Assembly (NCBI GenBank): GCA_041398825.1
Contig: JAWKTX010000001.1
Coordinates: forward strand, 744,001-808,000
From: Planctomycetaceae bacterium
GTDB taxonomy: Bacteria > Planctomycetota > Planctomycetia > Planctomycetales > Planctomycetaceae
Direction of reading: 5' to 3'
Length of the DNA stretch: 64,000 bases
The translations under genes and the position numbers were made by a program. The first letter of the stretch is position 1, and each line of letters opens with the position of its first letter. Shown here one piece after another: positions 1-9,028 of the stretch. A model generated the notes under the pieces. The model searched no databases, was not told the DNA's origin, and saw nothing but the letters and a program-made list of their open reading frames with translations.

Positions 1-819
1 CTGGATCTGACGACCGAGAAATTGCTTTGGGAAAAATTCTATGACGGTGGCTGTGACAGAATGTCGCTTACTCCTGACGGCCATATTCTTTATGTGCCTT
101 CGCTGGAAAAAGGACATTGGCACGTGGTCAACGCAGCTGATGGCAGTTTGATTAACAGGATTCAAACGAATTCCGGCGCTCACAATACGATCTGTGGTCC
201 GAGTGGTCGATTTGCATATTTGGCGGGGCTTAAGTCGCCTGTGCTGACGATTGTCGAAACTCAGGGACATTCTGTGTTCAAGACCTGCGGACCCTTCAGC
301 CACAATATCCGTCCCTTCACGATCAACGGGTCGGAGTCGCTGGTGTTTGCTTGCATCAACGATTGCCTGGGATTTGAAATCGGCGATCTTGAAACGGGGA
401 AGAGAATCCACCGTGTCGAAGTGAATGGGTTTTCAATGGGGCCAGTGAAACGCCACGGCTGCCCAAGCCATGGAATTGGATTGACACCCGATGAAAAACA
501 GCTTTGGGTCACGGATGGTCACAACAGTCATCTGCACGTTTACGATGCGACGGTCATACCACCGGTCCAGATGAAGAGTTTGCCGGTGCGAGACCAGCCT
601 GGTTGGGTGACTTTCAGTATCGATGGTCGCTTTGCTTATCCGTCCAGTGGTGAAGTCTTTGAAACGGTGACATTCAACCAGGTGGCTCTTCTGACGGACG
701 AAGTTGGTCGGGATGTTGGAAGTGAAAAAATGCTGGAGATTGACTGGAAAGATGGTGAGCCCGTCGCGCACGGTGATCAATTCGGGATCGGTCACTCGGA
801 ACAGTCGAATTCACGGTAA
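1..819 (+). CDS. Beta-propeller (YncE/YVTN-like) protein, 5' truncated by the window
   Basis: The frame is open from base 1 and ends at the TAA at 817-819, so only the C-terminal ~272 residues are present and the true start lies upstream. The protein has repeated propeller-blade phrases such as LTPDGHILYVP, GPSGRFAYLAG, LTPDEKQLWVTDG and FSIDGRFAYPS, spaced about 45-70 residues apart. This is the pattern of YVTN/YncE-type seven-bladed propellers, often secreted proteins of unknown ligand. A conserved-looking SHGIGLTPDEKQLWV blade with histidines occurs in the middle. No catalytic residues can be assigned. A lactonase-like role is possible but not shown. The call of a propeller is firm, the function is not. 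Confidence 0.75.
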   Translation: MDLTTEKLLWEKFYDGGCDRMSLTPDGHILYVPSLEKGHWHVVNAADGSLINRIQTNSGAHNTICGPSGRFAYLAGLKSPVLTIVETQGHSVFKTCGPFSHNIRPFTINGSESLVFACINDCLGFEIGDLETGKRIHRVEVNGFSMGPVKRHGCPSHGIGLTPDEKQLWVTDGHNSHLHVYDATVIPPVQMKSLPVRDQPGWVTFSIDGRFAYPSSGEVFETVTFNQVALLTDEVGRDVGSEKMLEIDWKDGEPVAHGDQFGIGHSEQSNSR

Positions 820-981
820 CACCAGCGAGCCCTAATTTTGCACGCGCTGACGCCTGATCATTTTCTTGTCGTCGGTCGGCAGAAATTCAAACAGAAACTG
901 CTATCGAATTGCGTATTCAGCCCGCAGTGGTGTTTCTGCAATTCCTTGCGCAATTTCGTCAGACGGCACCGCACAGGAGTG

Positions 982-1596
982 TCAGGACAGAACCGTCGTC
1001 TTGCGAATCAAACGCTTCCAGGCGACGGGCCGATAGTGCCGGATAAGCAACAACGAGGTAATGAGCGTCACGAGAGTCAGGATGGCACTGCTGCCCAGTG
1101 CCTTCAGGATCCATCCATCGCACAGGCAGCGGACGATGGCGGCTATCACCGCGACAAGAACTGCGGTTCTATTCCAAAGCAGAATACCCGCGATCGATGC
1201 TGCAACCACGGCCTGCATCAAAGCCAGAATGACGGGGCCCGTCAGGAGCCCTGTGTATCGATCATCAAAAAAATGCAGTCCAATGAACATGAGATGGCGA
1301 ATGGACTGCATTCCATTGATCAACAGCAGCAGCGTCAGCGGTGCGACCGCCGCGCCGGGCATTTCTTCGTTGTCGATCGCGGCGGGAGTGTAGTCATCTG
1401 CAGGGACAGCTCGGGCTCGTGGCTTTGCCGATGGCTGTTTCTTTTTGCGTCGTCGGGGCGGTAGTACAGTGGTTTCATGACCGTTTGGAGCGGGCACCTG
1501 AAGCTGGCTGGTGCAAACGGGGCACTGGGTCGTACGGCCGGAATAACGATCATCGACGTCGTATCTTTCGCCGCAAATGCACTGTATTGAGATCAT
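982..1596 (-). CDS. Zinc-ribbon membrane protein of unknown function
   Basis: A 204-residue protein read from the ATG at 1596. That start is preferred over an upstream in-frame one at 1647 because a GAAGG Shine-Dalgarno-like stretch sits just before it and the zinc motif follows at once. The N-terminus carries CICG and CPVC pairs about 20 residues apart, a typical short zinc ribbon. A Pro/Arg/Lys-rich linker (PPRRRKKKQPSAKPR) follows, then roughly four hydrophobic segments in the C-terminal half. This ribbon-linker-membrane layout is common among planctomycete hypothetical proteins. No enzyme motif is visible. It probably sits in the inner membrane with the ribbon in the cytoplasm (inference). 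Confidence 0.7.
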   Translation of the reverse strand: MISIQCICGERYDVDDRYSGRTTQCPVCTSQLQVPAPNGHETTVLPPRRRKKKQPSAKPRARAVPADDYTPAAIDNEEMPGAAVAPLTLLLLINGMQSIRHLMFIGLHFFDDRYTGLLTGPVILALMQAVVAASIAGILLWNRTAVLVAVIAAIVRCLCDGWILKALGSSAILTLVTLITSLLLIRHYRPVAWKRLIRKTTVLS

Positions 1597-1805
1597 TTTC
1601 ACCTTCGCCCCTTCCGCTTGCACTGGATTTCCGGGATTGATGAACAAATCACGGGAACGTGCGTTTGCAAAGAGCGGTTCACGAGAATCTGACTTCGCCG
1701 TCAGAATTTTCTATATCCACCAGAACGTGTGCAGCCGTCGGCGAGAGTTCTATTCCTGAGTGCTGATCGAAGGTTGTCTACGGGAGTTGCTTTCTGTGAA
1801 ATCAC

Positions 1806-4800
1806 TTACCTGAGTTTCCAGAGTGCTCTCGGCGACCATTCGCGAGTTTGCCACTGCTGCATGTATTCCGAGAATGTGTCCGATGAACCTGTCTGCTCAT
1901 CGATGTTGATCGTCTCCGGATACTGGTTCATGGATCGGGACGGATAAGGTTCGCTGGACTGACCATAAACTGTATTCAGGTCGGCATCTTTGTCCCATCC
2001 AACGTTGTACAGAATAAAGTCTCGCTTCCAGCCCTCGGGCACTCTGCCGGTTGGTACCGCGAAATTCAGAGTCAGCTCATCACCGGGTCCCATGACAACC
2101 ATTTGATCGTCTGCGTCATGGATCAGCGGCGTTGTATCGCCGTAACGCGTGAATCGGCCCATCATCGCGTGCCACCGAGGCTGTGTTGATACTGCCTGAT
2201 AGTCATAGCCTTCAGGTGCATAGCCATTCCGGAACAAAGCGTTGTCGGCATACGTGCGGGCAGAGAAGCCACGGTAATGAAGATCAGCACTGATGAACGT
2301 GCAATCCTGAACAATCGTTTCTGCGTCCTGTTCGTCAACGATGAAGAAAGCTGTGTCCCAGTAAAGCTCCATGCTTGATGTTATTCGGAACCGGAAATCG
2401 TCTGTGAGAAATACATCAGACAAGTCAATGACCATGGCCTTTGTTTTTCCGCCTGGAAATCCAATGAATGGACGCGCGGTCTTCCATTGTCCCTCAGTAT
2501 CAATGACTTCAAGAGATGGTGGAATCGGGCCCTGCAGGGATCGATTCTGGGAGAGGCCTGCGTTTATCGATGTGTCGGTAGGAAAGACCCAGCCGATCAG
2601 CACAAGTCGCAGGCTATGAGGCCGGTTTGGCAATCCCGGGTCAAATTCCATCGTCCATTGGTCCGTCAGACCCTGAACGATGCGTTGTTCGAAGGCTTTC
2701 GTATAGTTCCCATCCTGTGACTTCAGGGCGGGTAACAGATCATTGCCACGACCGTCAGTCACTGACGCTGGCAAGTGCCGCTTTTGCACGGTGTGAATGC
2801 GATGGGCCGCCATTTGAGGCGATCCGACTTTTTCATTTGTGAAGATGGATACATCTGCCGGATGGTCCACGGCAACCAGCTTGACTTCGTCAAAGTAGGC
2901 GGCTTCCCAGAGTTCTTCAGTAAGTTGCAGAGTGTACTGCTGATCTCTTTCGGCGAGCTGTTCCCCCGGAATCAGCAGGTATTCCCAATCGCGTGTTGGT
3001 GCGAGGTCACCGTTTGCCTGAACCAACCCGATGGGAGCGGCCCAGAGGCAGTCACTGAAGAATTCGAACTGCGTTCCGTTCCAGGTGTAAATATACGGGC
3101 AGGATCCCTTGAGGATTTGTGGATGCAATGCTCCCACGTGCGGCTTCAGAAGATTCGGAACCACAATATTCTGAGGGACGCCGTCGGTCCATATGACTCT
3201 GACAGCATCCGCTTTCGGTGCATCCCCGATTCCAAGATGCAACCTTGGTTTGTCGATGATTAACGATTGTCGGTGAGTCCCTGCGATACATTCCATGACG
3301 CCACCGATCGCGTGCATGTTCACCCGCTGCGAAGGAAACTGTTCGGGATTGCCTTCACTCCTGGCCACGATATCCAGCCATCCGTTTGTATTGCCGCCTT
3401 CGTTGCTCAGCAGATGCAGCGAATCACTGGTCGCCACAATCAAATCCAGATCACCGTCATCGTCTGCGTCGGCAACTGCGATGGTTCGGGCATCCAGATC
3501 ATCAGCAATCAAGCCAGTGATTTCCGAGAATGATCCATCGGCCAAGCCGCGAAACAGCCTGACCTTGCCGGCTGCCAGTGCGATGATATCCGGAAATCCA
3601 TCGTTGTCGACATCCTCTGCAGCCATGCTGGTTACGGCATCTGTCGTGACGATCTGCTTTCGAAGCAAAGACATTCTGCCCGTCATCGAAGTGGCTGTCA
3701 TTGTCACAGTCAGGCCCTGCGGGCCGCAGGTCAGCAGGTCCCAGCTTTGATTCCTGTCACAATCCAGGATCCTGACCTCCGATGCCGCGGGCACCTGTTC
3801 AATTCCGTCCGTGTCGGTCAGCCAGCGGAAGCGACTGTGCAGCATGTTCTGTAGAGTACCGGCCGCGCCATCGAGGCTGACTCCAACAAGATCCATCGCG
3901 ACATCACGATTCCAGTCACCGATTGCTAACGCCGAAATCGGATATTCTGGTGCAGCGATGCTTTCTGTCACGATTTCAAATCCAGAGCGTTCCAGATTCA
4001 AAACCACAGTCAGGCCTGCTTCAGTTGCGGCGATGATATCCAGGTCGCCGTCCGCTTCGATGTCCGCCACTTCCACATCGTTGATCGTTGCGGGGAGGTT
4101 GATCTGGGTGATGGTTTCCAAACTGCGTACGTTGTCATCGGTCGCGTTGTTTCTGAACAGGCTGATCGTAGTTGCATGCCAGGCAATCACGTCCAGGTCT
4201 GCATCAAACCAGCGATGCTTGCCAGCCGGGTCCGTCACAGTCCTGCGATCTCCATCGCGATCACGCAGTAATACCGGGGCCTTCAAATCAGAAATCATTC
4301 GATCAAAATCGCGGTCCAGGTCGGCCAGCTTGAAGCCACTGAAGGGAAGTTCGCCGGCAGCTTCTGCAATGGCCGTCCATTTGTCCGTTTCCACATCGCG
4401 CGCATAGATTTGAATCTTTCCCTGCGAGCATACAATCAGGTCGTCCACACCATCCAGATTCATGTCCTGAAATTCAATCTGTGACACTGCCTGAACGCCG
4501 GGCAGTCCTTCGCCCCTGGTGAACGATTTAATGACAATTTCGGAATTGACTGTCAGCAGGCCAACTTGCCTGCAGTTGTTAGACAATGTCAGCTTTCGAA
4601 ATCGGTCAGCACATAGTCCAGCGGTGCGGTCAATCCGTCTTCGGTCAATCTGTGTTGCCAGTTCCGGCAACATCAGGTTCTTTGTGATCATGGCCGTGCC
4701 CATCAGGGCCGCGTGATTCGTGCCATCGAAACCCGCCATTGCTTTGTCAATGACTTCCAGCAAGTCGGTCTTCCGCTGTTTAACGATGGATGCATTCAGC

Positions 4801-5576
4801 GGTGCGACCAGGCTTCGAGCCGAACGTATGGTCTCTGGAATTTTCCTGGCTGCCTCCTGGACCATTGGGTCTTTGGAATTGAGTCCAAGCGCCTGACGTT
4901 CCAGTAATTTGTGGACGACAAACATGTTGTCCGGTTGTAGTTCATGGGTTTTGATGAGTGCATTAATGGGGCCAGCTGTATCGTTGAAATCGCGATGCCC
5001 TTCCATTGCCGCTGCCAGAGCAAACCAGTACTCCGGAAGGTTGCTGGCTTCTGCCGCTTTCCTCAGCAAATCAATTCCTTCTGCGGCCGTGGATTGTTGC
5101 GGTGAATCGCTGTGAACTAACAAACGCCCGAGCATATGGTCGGCCAGCAACGCATCCTCAGGAGAGGCTGCCCGCATTGCTGTGATTGCTTCTTTTGCAC
5201 CTGCGATGGCTGCAGCGTAGGCATCCGGATCGCTCGATTGAGAGAATGGGGATTCGCGATCCAGTAGCGCCAGGACGCGTTCAACTGCCAAATTTCGTAA
5301 AGCCGCTCGATCCTGAGGCAGGAGCTTCGCCAGTGCGGTCAAAGCTTCTTCTGCCGGAGCCCACTCTTTGTTTTCCAGATGCCCAAGCCCCCTGGTCTTG
5401 AATTCAATGGCCTGGCGGAGATCTTCGGAGGTTAAGGACTTCGTTGCGGCCTTGTTGGCAGAAGCATCGGTCACGGGATCTTTTGACGATTCGACGTCGT
5501 TGCGACAGCCGGTATTCAGGCCGAATAGACTCGCCATACACGCAATTCGAATCAGGTTGCGAACTTCCATAGCCAT
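1806..5576 (-). CDS. CRTAC1/FG-GAP repeat lipoprotein with ASPIC/UnbV segment
   Basis: A 1256-residue exported protein. The N-terminus ends in a lipobox (GLNTGC), so it is probably a lipoprotein. Residues ~50-330 are helical and TPR-like. Residues ~340-790 contain FG-GAP/VCBS-type calcium-binding repeats, recognisable as DxDxDGxxD loops (DVDNDGFPDI, DADDDGDLDL, DIEADGDLDI). An ASPIC/UnbV-like segment follows (VRVIWTDGVPQNIVVPN). The last ~350 residues are a long beta-rich tail with no family I recognise (PYIYTWNGTQFEFFSD, TRDWEYLLIPGE). CRTAC1-type proteins are abundant in planctomycetes and are thought to act outside the cell, in adhesion or sugar binding. The start at 5576 has GGAAAG upstream. 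Monocistronic as far as visible. Confidence 0.85.
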   Translation of the reverse strand: MAMEVRNLIRIACMASLFGLNTGCRNDVESSKDPVTDASANKAATKSLTSEDLRQAIEFKTRGLGHLENKEWAPAEEALTALAKLLPQDRAALRNLAVERVLALLDRESPFSQSSDPDAYAAAIAGAKEAITAMRAASPEDALLADHMLGRLLVHSDSPQQSTAAEGIDLLRKAAEASNLPEYWFALAAAMEGHRDFNDTAGPINALIKTHELQPDNMFVVHKLLERQALGLNSKDPMVQEAARKIPETIRSARSLVAPLNASIVKQRKTDLLEVIDKAMAGFDGTNHAALMGTAMITKNLMLPELATQIDRRRIDRTAGLCADRFRKLTLSNNCRQVGLLTVNSEIVIKSFTRGEGLPGVQAVSQIEFQDMNLDGVDDLIVCSQGKIQIYARDVETDKWTAIAEAAGELPFSGFKLADLDRDFDRMISDLKAPVLLRDRDGDRRTVTDPAGKHRWFDADLDVIAWHATTISLFRNNATDDNVRSLETITQINLPATINDVEVADIEADGDLDIIAATEAGLTVVLNLERSGFEIVTESIAAPEYPISALAIGDWNRDVAMDLVGVSLDGAAGTLQNMLHSRFRWLTDTDGIEQVPAASEVRILDCDRNQSWDLLTCGPQGLTVTMTATSMTGRMSLLRKQIVTTDAVTSMAAEDVDNDGFPDIIALAAGKVRLFRGLADGSFSEITGLIADDLDARTIAVADADDDGDLDLIVATSDSLHLLSNEGGNTNGWLDIVARSEGNPEQFPSQRVNMHAIGGVMECIAGTHRQSLIIDKPRLHLGIGDAPKADAVRVIWTDGVPQNIVVPNLLKPHVGALHPQILKGSCPYIYTWNGTQFEFFSDCLWAAPIGLVQANGDLAPTRDWEYLLIPGEQLAERDQQYTLQLTEELWEAAYFDEVKLVAVDHPADVSIFTNEKVGSPQMAAHRIHTVQKRHLPASVTDGRGNDLLPALKSQDGNYTKAFEQRIVQGLTDQWTMEFDPGLPNRPHSLRLVLIGWVFPTDTSINAGLSQNRSLQGPIPPSLEVIDTEGQWKTARPFIGFPGGKTKAMVIDLSDVFLTDDFRFRITSSMELYWDTAFFIVDEQDAETIVQDCTFISADLHYRGFSARTYADNALFRNGYAPEGYDYQAVSTQPRWHAMMGRFTRYGDTTPLIHDADDQMVVMGPGDELTLNFAVPTGRVPEGWKRDFILYNVGWDKDADLNTVYGQSSEPYPSRSMNQYPETINIDEQTGSSDTFSEYMQQWQTREWSPRALWKLR

Positions 5577-6022
5577 CCAAACTTTCCGAACCAGGCCGCT
5601 TCAACATGTATGGTGGGAGCGGCGTCTGACGTTAACAGGATTCAGTGGCGGCGCCCCCTGCCAGATTTACGAAGAATACCGAATCTGTACGAACGAAAAA
5701 GTCGAGCATACCTTAGTTTTGTTCTCGCTTGCTCGCCCGTTCATCGCAATAAGCCCGGCATGGGTAAGGAGATTCGGTGGACTTGCCCTCGACGCGTCAG
5801 TGAATGCAGGGGGCCGGAAAAGCTCTCGCTGATCACTCGGCTGGACGTAGAAGCGACGCCTGACTGGAGAGCTGCCTCCCTGACAAGCGTCGGCCGAGCG
5901 AGAAGAGTGGTTTGAGCCGGAAGGCAACACCACGATAGAAAGCACTTCGGATTGCGAACGCAGCGACGTGTGAGTGCCTCGGTCGCCCGGTAACGTCCGC
6001 ACGCAATCTCCGTTCGTGCGGA
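5577..6022. other. Intergenic gap, no gene seen
   Basis: About 450 bases between the start of the CRTAC1 gene and the end of the ExeA-like gene. Reading frames here are short and lack coherent protein features on both strands. It must contain the promoter of the CRTAC1 lipoprotein gene, but I cannot point to convincing -35/-10 boxes. No hairpin with a T-run was found for the ExeA-like gene. Confidence 0.5.
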
Positions 6023-6838
6023 TCAGGCGGCTGCTGGCATCAGTTCGTGACTGATGGCATCGATTTCTGATTCAGTGATCTGATCAAGCTGATCCGCGTA
6101 TCCAACCAGTAACGCCATGTCGGCCAGTCTGTTGAGCCTTCGCGGATTACCGCCCGTGACTTCGTAAAGGCGGTTTACGGCGTCGTCGGTGAAAATCGGT
6201 TCCGTAGATCCGGCCGCCTGTAAAGCAGATCGAACGTAGTCCTGTGTTTCTGTCAGTGTCAAACCCTGCAATGCGGCCGTAACAGCGATCCGGTCGCAAA
6301 TTTGAACATGCTTGCGAAGTTTTGCGGACAGCACAGGCTGGCCCGCGACAATGATCGATAAACGGATGGATTCTTCGGCATCACAGATGCTTAACAGCGG
6401 CTGGATTACCTGCATTAAACAGGCGTCGGACATCTGATGAGCGTCGTCGAAACAGATTAAAGTCTGCTTGCCGTCGTTCGTCAGACGGATCAGGCTTGAT
6501 CGGATTGAATTCAGTAGTGAGTCGGTCGGCAGGTCGATGTTCCTGACCGCTTCTTCATTCTGAAGGTCGGCCGTGATGATGCGAAGCAGCTCAACCGGAG
6601 CAAGCAAAGAGAACGGCACGTAGACGATCGGAGAAAACCCGCTCGATGCAAAAGACTTCATCAGGCTGGACTTGCCGGTCCCCGATTGTCCAATCAGCAT
6701 CCCTATGCCCAGACTATTGTCCATGCAGTATTTCAGACGCAGTTTTGCTGCCTGTTGAGAATGGTTGCGGTACATCGCAGACGTGTTTATCCGTTGGATG
6801 AACGGCTTGTGGGTCAGATTCCAGTAAGATTCGTACAT
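6023..6838 (-). CDS. ExeA/GspA-type AAA ATPase
   Basis: A 271-residue P-loop ATPase that opens with MYESYWNLTHKPF, the usual beginning of GspA/ExeA-family ATPases. Walker A is GQSGTGKS at ~50-57 and Walker B is TLICFDDAHQ at ~126-135. A C-terminal lid helix region with GGNPRRLNRLADMALL completes the AAA_22-type module. The family energises secretin assembly in type II secretion, where longer members also have a peptidoglycan-binding domain. This protein has only the ATPase module, so it is a short form. The gene directly upstream on the same strand (64 bases away) encodes a single-pass membrane protein with a proline-rich tail, an arrangement like ExeA-ExeB. Substrate and secretion system are unknown. 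Confidence 0.85.
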   Translation of the reverse strand: MYESYWNLTHKPFIQRINTSAMYRNHSQQAAKLRLKYCMDNSLGIGMLIGQSGTGKSSLMKSFASSGFSPIVYVPFSLLAPVELLRIITADLQNEEAVRNIDLPTDSLLNSIRSSLIRLTNDGKQTLICFDDAHQMSDACLMQVIQPLLSICDAEESIRLSIIVAGQPVLSAKLRKHVQICDRIAVTAALQGLTLTETQDYVRSALQAAGSTEPIFTDDAVNRLYEVTGGNPRRLNRLADMALLVGYADQLDQITESEIDAISHELMPAAA

Positions 6839-6902
6839 GCCGGATATTTCCAGTCAACGTTTCACAAGGAGGCTGTTTGCAAATCAGGATTTGTGGTCAT
6901 GT

Positions 6903-7481
6903 CTACGGAACGGGGTTGATCGCTCCGCGAAAACGAATCCCGGGAGAATCGTGGCCCTGTGGAGCCGAATGATCGACGGTTCCGTAGAAAGTTCGTTCGC
7001 CCGCGCCCGTAAGATGAACCGGTAGCGTCTGCCGATGCGTCTGGTAGACGTCTGCAGAATCGAATTGTTGGGGTTCCTGACCAGTGATCGCCTGATCGGA
7101 TACAGGGATCTGAAGAGGAGGCATTGTTTCCGGTGGGGACTGAAATGCTGCGTCGCTGAACGGGTTGGTCGGTTCGTCCTGGATAGCGACAGGGAACGCT
7201 GAAACCATGTCTTCCTGAGAATCACTCTGCTGCACCACCGGCGCTTCCGTAACAGAATCAGGCGGTGGCGTTTCGGAATAGACCAGTCCCATCATTGCGA
7301 GAATGACAACTGCGATTGCTGGCCGTCTGTGTTCAAGCGGCCACAGTAATGCCAGCTGGACGCGAGTGGGCACGTTCGATCCTGAAGGATGTGAGGCCGC
7401 TGCATTTGATTCAACTTCAGCCCCGGCGATGGCTGGTTTGCCTGATGCAATTCCTGAATCGGCCGATTGTTGGTCGATCAT
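6903..7481 (-). CDS. Single-pass membrane protein with proline-rich periplasmic tail, partner of the ExeA-like ATPase
   Basis: A 192-residue protein read from the ATG at 7481, which has GGGGGACC upstream. The frame extends further upstream to 7718, but that part is basic, low-quality sequence without a ribosome site. Residues ~1-55 are cytoplasmic and polar, one hydrophobic segment follows (RPAIAVVILAMMGLVYS), then an acidic Pro/Gln-rich region (TPPPDSVTEAPVVQQ). The end contains RTFYGTVDHSAPQGHDSPG and may form a small domain. Position and topology resemble GspB/ExeB, which anchors the ATPase and has one transmembrane helix plus a periplasmic domain. Sequence similarity to GspB cannot be claimed by eye. 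Confidence 0.6.
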   Translation of the reverse strand: MIDQQSADSGIASGKPAIAGAEVESNAAASHPSGSNVPTRVQLALLWPLEHRRPAIAVVILAMMGLVYSETPPPDSVTEAPVVQQSDSQEDMVSAFPVAIQDEPTNPFSDAAFQSPPETMPPLQIPVSDQAITGQEPQQFDSADVYQTHRQTLPVHLTGAGERTFYGTVDHSAPQGHDSPGIRFRGAINPVP

Positions 7482-7720
7482 CCCTGGTCCCCCGCACCGC
7501 ATCCCTGCAGTGTTGCGCGTTTTTTGCCGAAGAGGCAAGACGCAGTTGGTCGACATTCGAACGATTGACGACCGGTAAATCCAACGTGGAAGCATTCCCA
7601 CCGGAATCCGCGCACGATTGTCGTCCAGCGAAATTCCAGCGCCCCTGGGTCTTGATCGGCCTGTGAATGGACGGAACTTGACGAATCTTCGGATTGGGAG
7701 ATCCTGAAGTACGACCATCG

Positions 7721-7813
7721 CAGCCTGTTGAAAAACGGGACTGGCTCGAGCAGGAGACCTTAAAACACGGCGGTTTACGGCCGTCCTGCGTGCCTGTCCG
7801 ATTTTTCAACGGA
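7721..7813. repeat. Palindromic dispersed element, copy 1
   Basis: Imperfect inverted repeat of ~93 bp in the gap 7482-7921. The left arm has CTGTTGAAAAACGGGACTGG and CTCGAGCAGGAGAC, the right arm has GTCCTGCGTGCCTGTCCG and ATTTTTCAACGG. The arms pair over most of their length. The same element occurs at 24571, 45857 and 62463. The rest of the gap holds nothing else I can identify. Confidence 0.85.
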
Positions 7814-7921
7814 CCGATTGCCGTCGACAGAAGCGAAATTGCTTCAGCCCCGGGAAACAGGGAGTCTGAAGGACTGGCTTTCCCACAGGGCTGCATTGCG
7901 ATTGGCTGAGAACTACGGAGC

Positions 7922-8968
7922 TTATCCGCCAACCAGACTGAACGCTTTCCTCATGGCAGCGGCGGTCGCAGTACAGGCTGCGTCGTTATCCAGCTGATTC
8001 AACGCGGCATTGAATGGTTCTGAACGCACCGGGCCGTCATACCCCAATTCTTTGAGAACGCCAAGAAAGCCCTTCAGATCGATAATGCCGGTGGCGGATG
8101 GTAACTCTCTGCGGCTGTCGATCTGCTCGTCGATCTGCTCGTCGATCGCAATATCAGGTGGTGCGTCATTCAGGTCACATGCAACAATATCCCGGTTGGT
8201 CAGCGTACGCAGATCATCCAGTGTTTCGTGAGATGTAAACCAGTGCCAGCTGTCCAGGACAAAGCCCACATTTGGCTCTCCGATTTCAGTAATCAATTCT
8301 TTCGTTTCGGGCATCGTGTGGATGAAACTGTGGCGAGTCGAAGCCCACAGTGTCTTTGGTCCGACGTATTCCATCCCGAATCGCAGGCCGTTGTCTCCGA
8401 GAATCCGAACAACTTCCCGAAGTCGCCGGGCGTGCTGTCGAAAGTTGCTGACGTAAGTCATTGAGTCATGAAACGGCTTCAGCCAGGTGCCCACGCGTGT
8501 CACCCCAGCCTTCTGGAGCCCCGTCGCGATCCTGGGCAGTTGTTGCAGGCCGGTGCGAAATGTCTCTTCGTCATTGCGGAAATCAACCGGGAGCCCAGCG
8601 GCACCCCATTGGACATTTTTCTCCTTCATTGATTCCAGCAATTGCTCCCGGCCATTATCGTCGAGCCCGGAAAGAAAACCGGGGTCGGGACTGACAGATT
8701 CGAAACCATACTTATGTGCGAGTTCAATGGTTTCGAGCTGGTTCGACTTCACGCCGATGGCGCCGGGCGTGAGATCCATGGTGAACTGTCTGGAATTGGC
8801 TTCAATTCCGGGTGCTGACGATTTCCCCGAAGCATCGGTTGCCGAAGCCGCTGTCCCTGCGAACGACGACGCAGGTCTCAGCACGCTGGCGTGAGTGCTG
8901 TGGGCGATCCAGCTTAGTCCGGCAGCGGTGGTACTGGACAACAGTTTTCTTCTGGTCAAGTCTGGCAT
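7922..8968 (-). CDS. Sugar phosphate isomerase/epimerase-like TIM-barrel protein with Tat leader
   Basis: A 348-residue protein. The N-terminus MPDLTRRKLLSSTTAAGL followed by a hydrophobic stretch and AHA is a twin-arginine leader, so the enzyme is likely exported folded. The mature part fits the xylose-isomerase-like TIM barrel: LAHKYGFESVSPD, GLRFGMEYVGPKTLW, NVGFVLDSWHWF, IVACDLNDAP and ELGYDGPVRSEPFN mark successive strands carrying probable metal ligands (E, D/H, D, E). Such proteins act on sugars or inositols; the substrate here is unknown. A short internal repeat encodes IDEQIDEQIDSR near residue 280. It lies downstream of the aminotransferase gene on the same strand, 60 bases apart, so the two may be co-transcribed. 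Confidence 0.8.
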   Translation of the reverse strand: MPDLTRRKLLSSTTAAGLSWIAHSTHASVLRPASSFAGTAASATDASGKSSAPGIEANSRQFTMDLTPGAIGVKSNQLETIELAHKYGFESVSPDPGFLSGLDDNGREQLLESMKEKNVQWGAAGLPVDFRNDEETFRTGLQQLPRIATGLQKAGVTRVGTWLKPFHDSMTYVSNFRQHARRLREVVRILGDNGLRFGMEYVGPKTLWASTRHSFIHTMPETKELITEIGEPNVGFVLDSWHWFTSHETLDDLRTLTNRDIVACDLNDAPPDIAIDEQIDEQIDSRRELPSATGIIDLKGFLGVLKELGYDGPVRSEPFNAALNQLDNDAACTATAAAMRKAFSLVGG

Positions 8969-9028
8969 CTTCTTGAATCCCCTGACAGCGCGTTGTGTGG
9001 TACCGAATGGGAAGTCACTTATCCGCTT

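Noticed and set aside
838..1464. Plus-strand frame opposite the zinc-ribbon membrane protein
   Set aside because: Antisense shadow of a better supported gene; Gln/Arg/His-rich with no motif.
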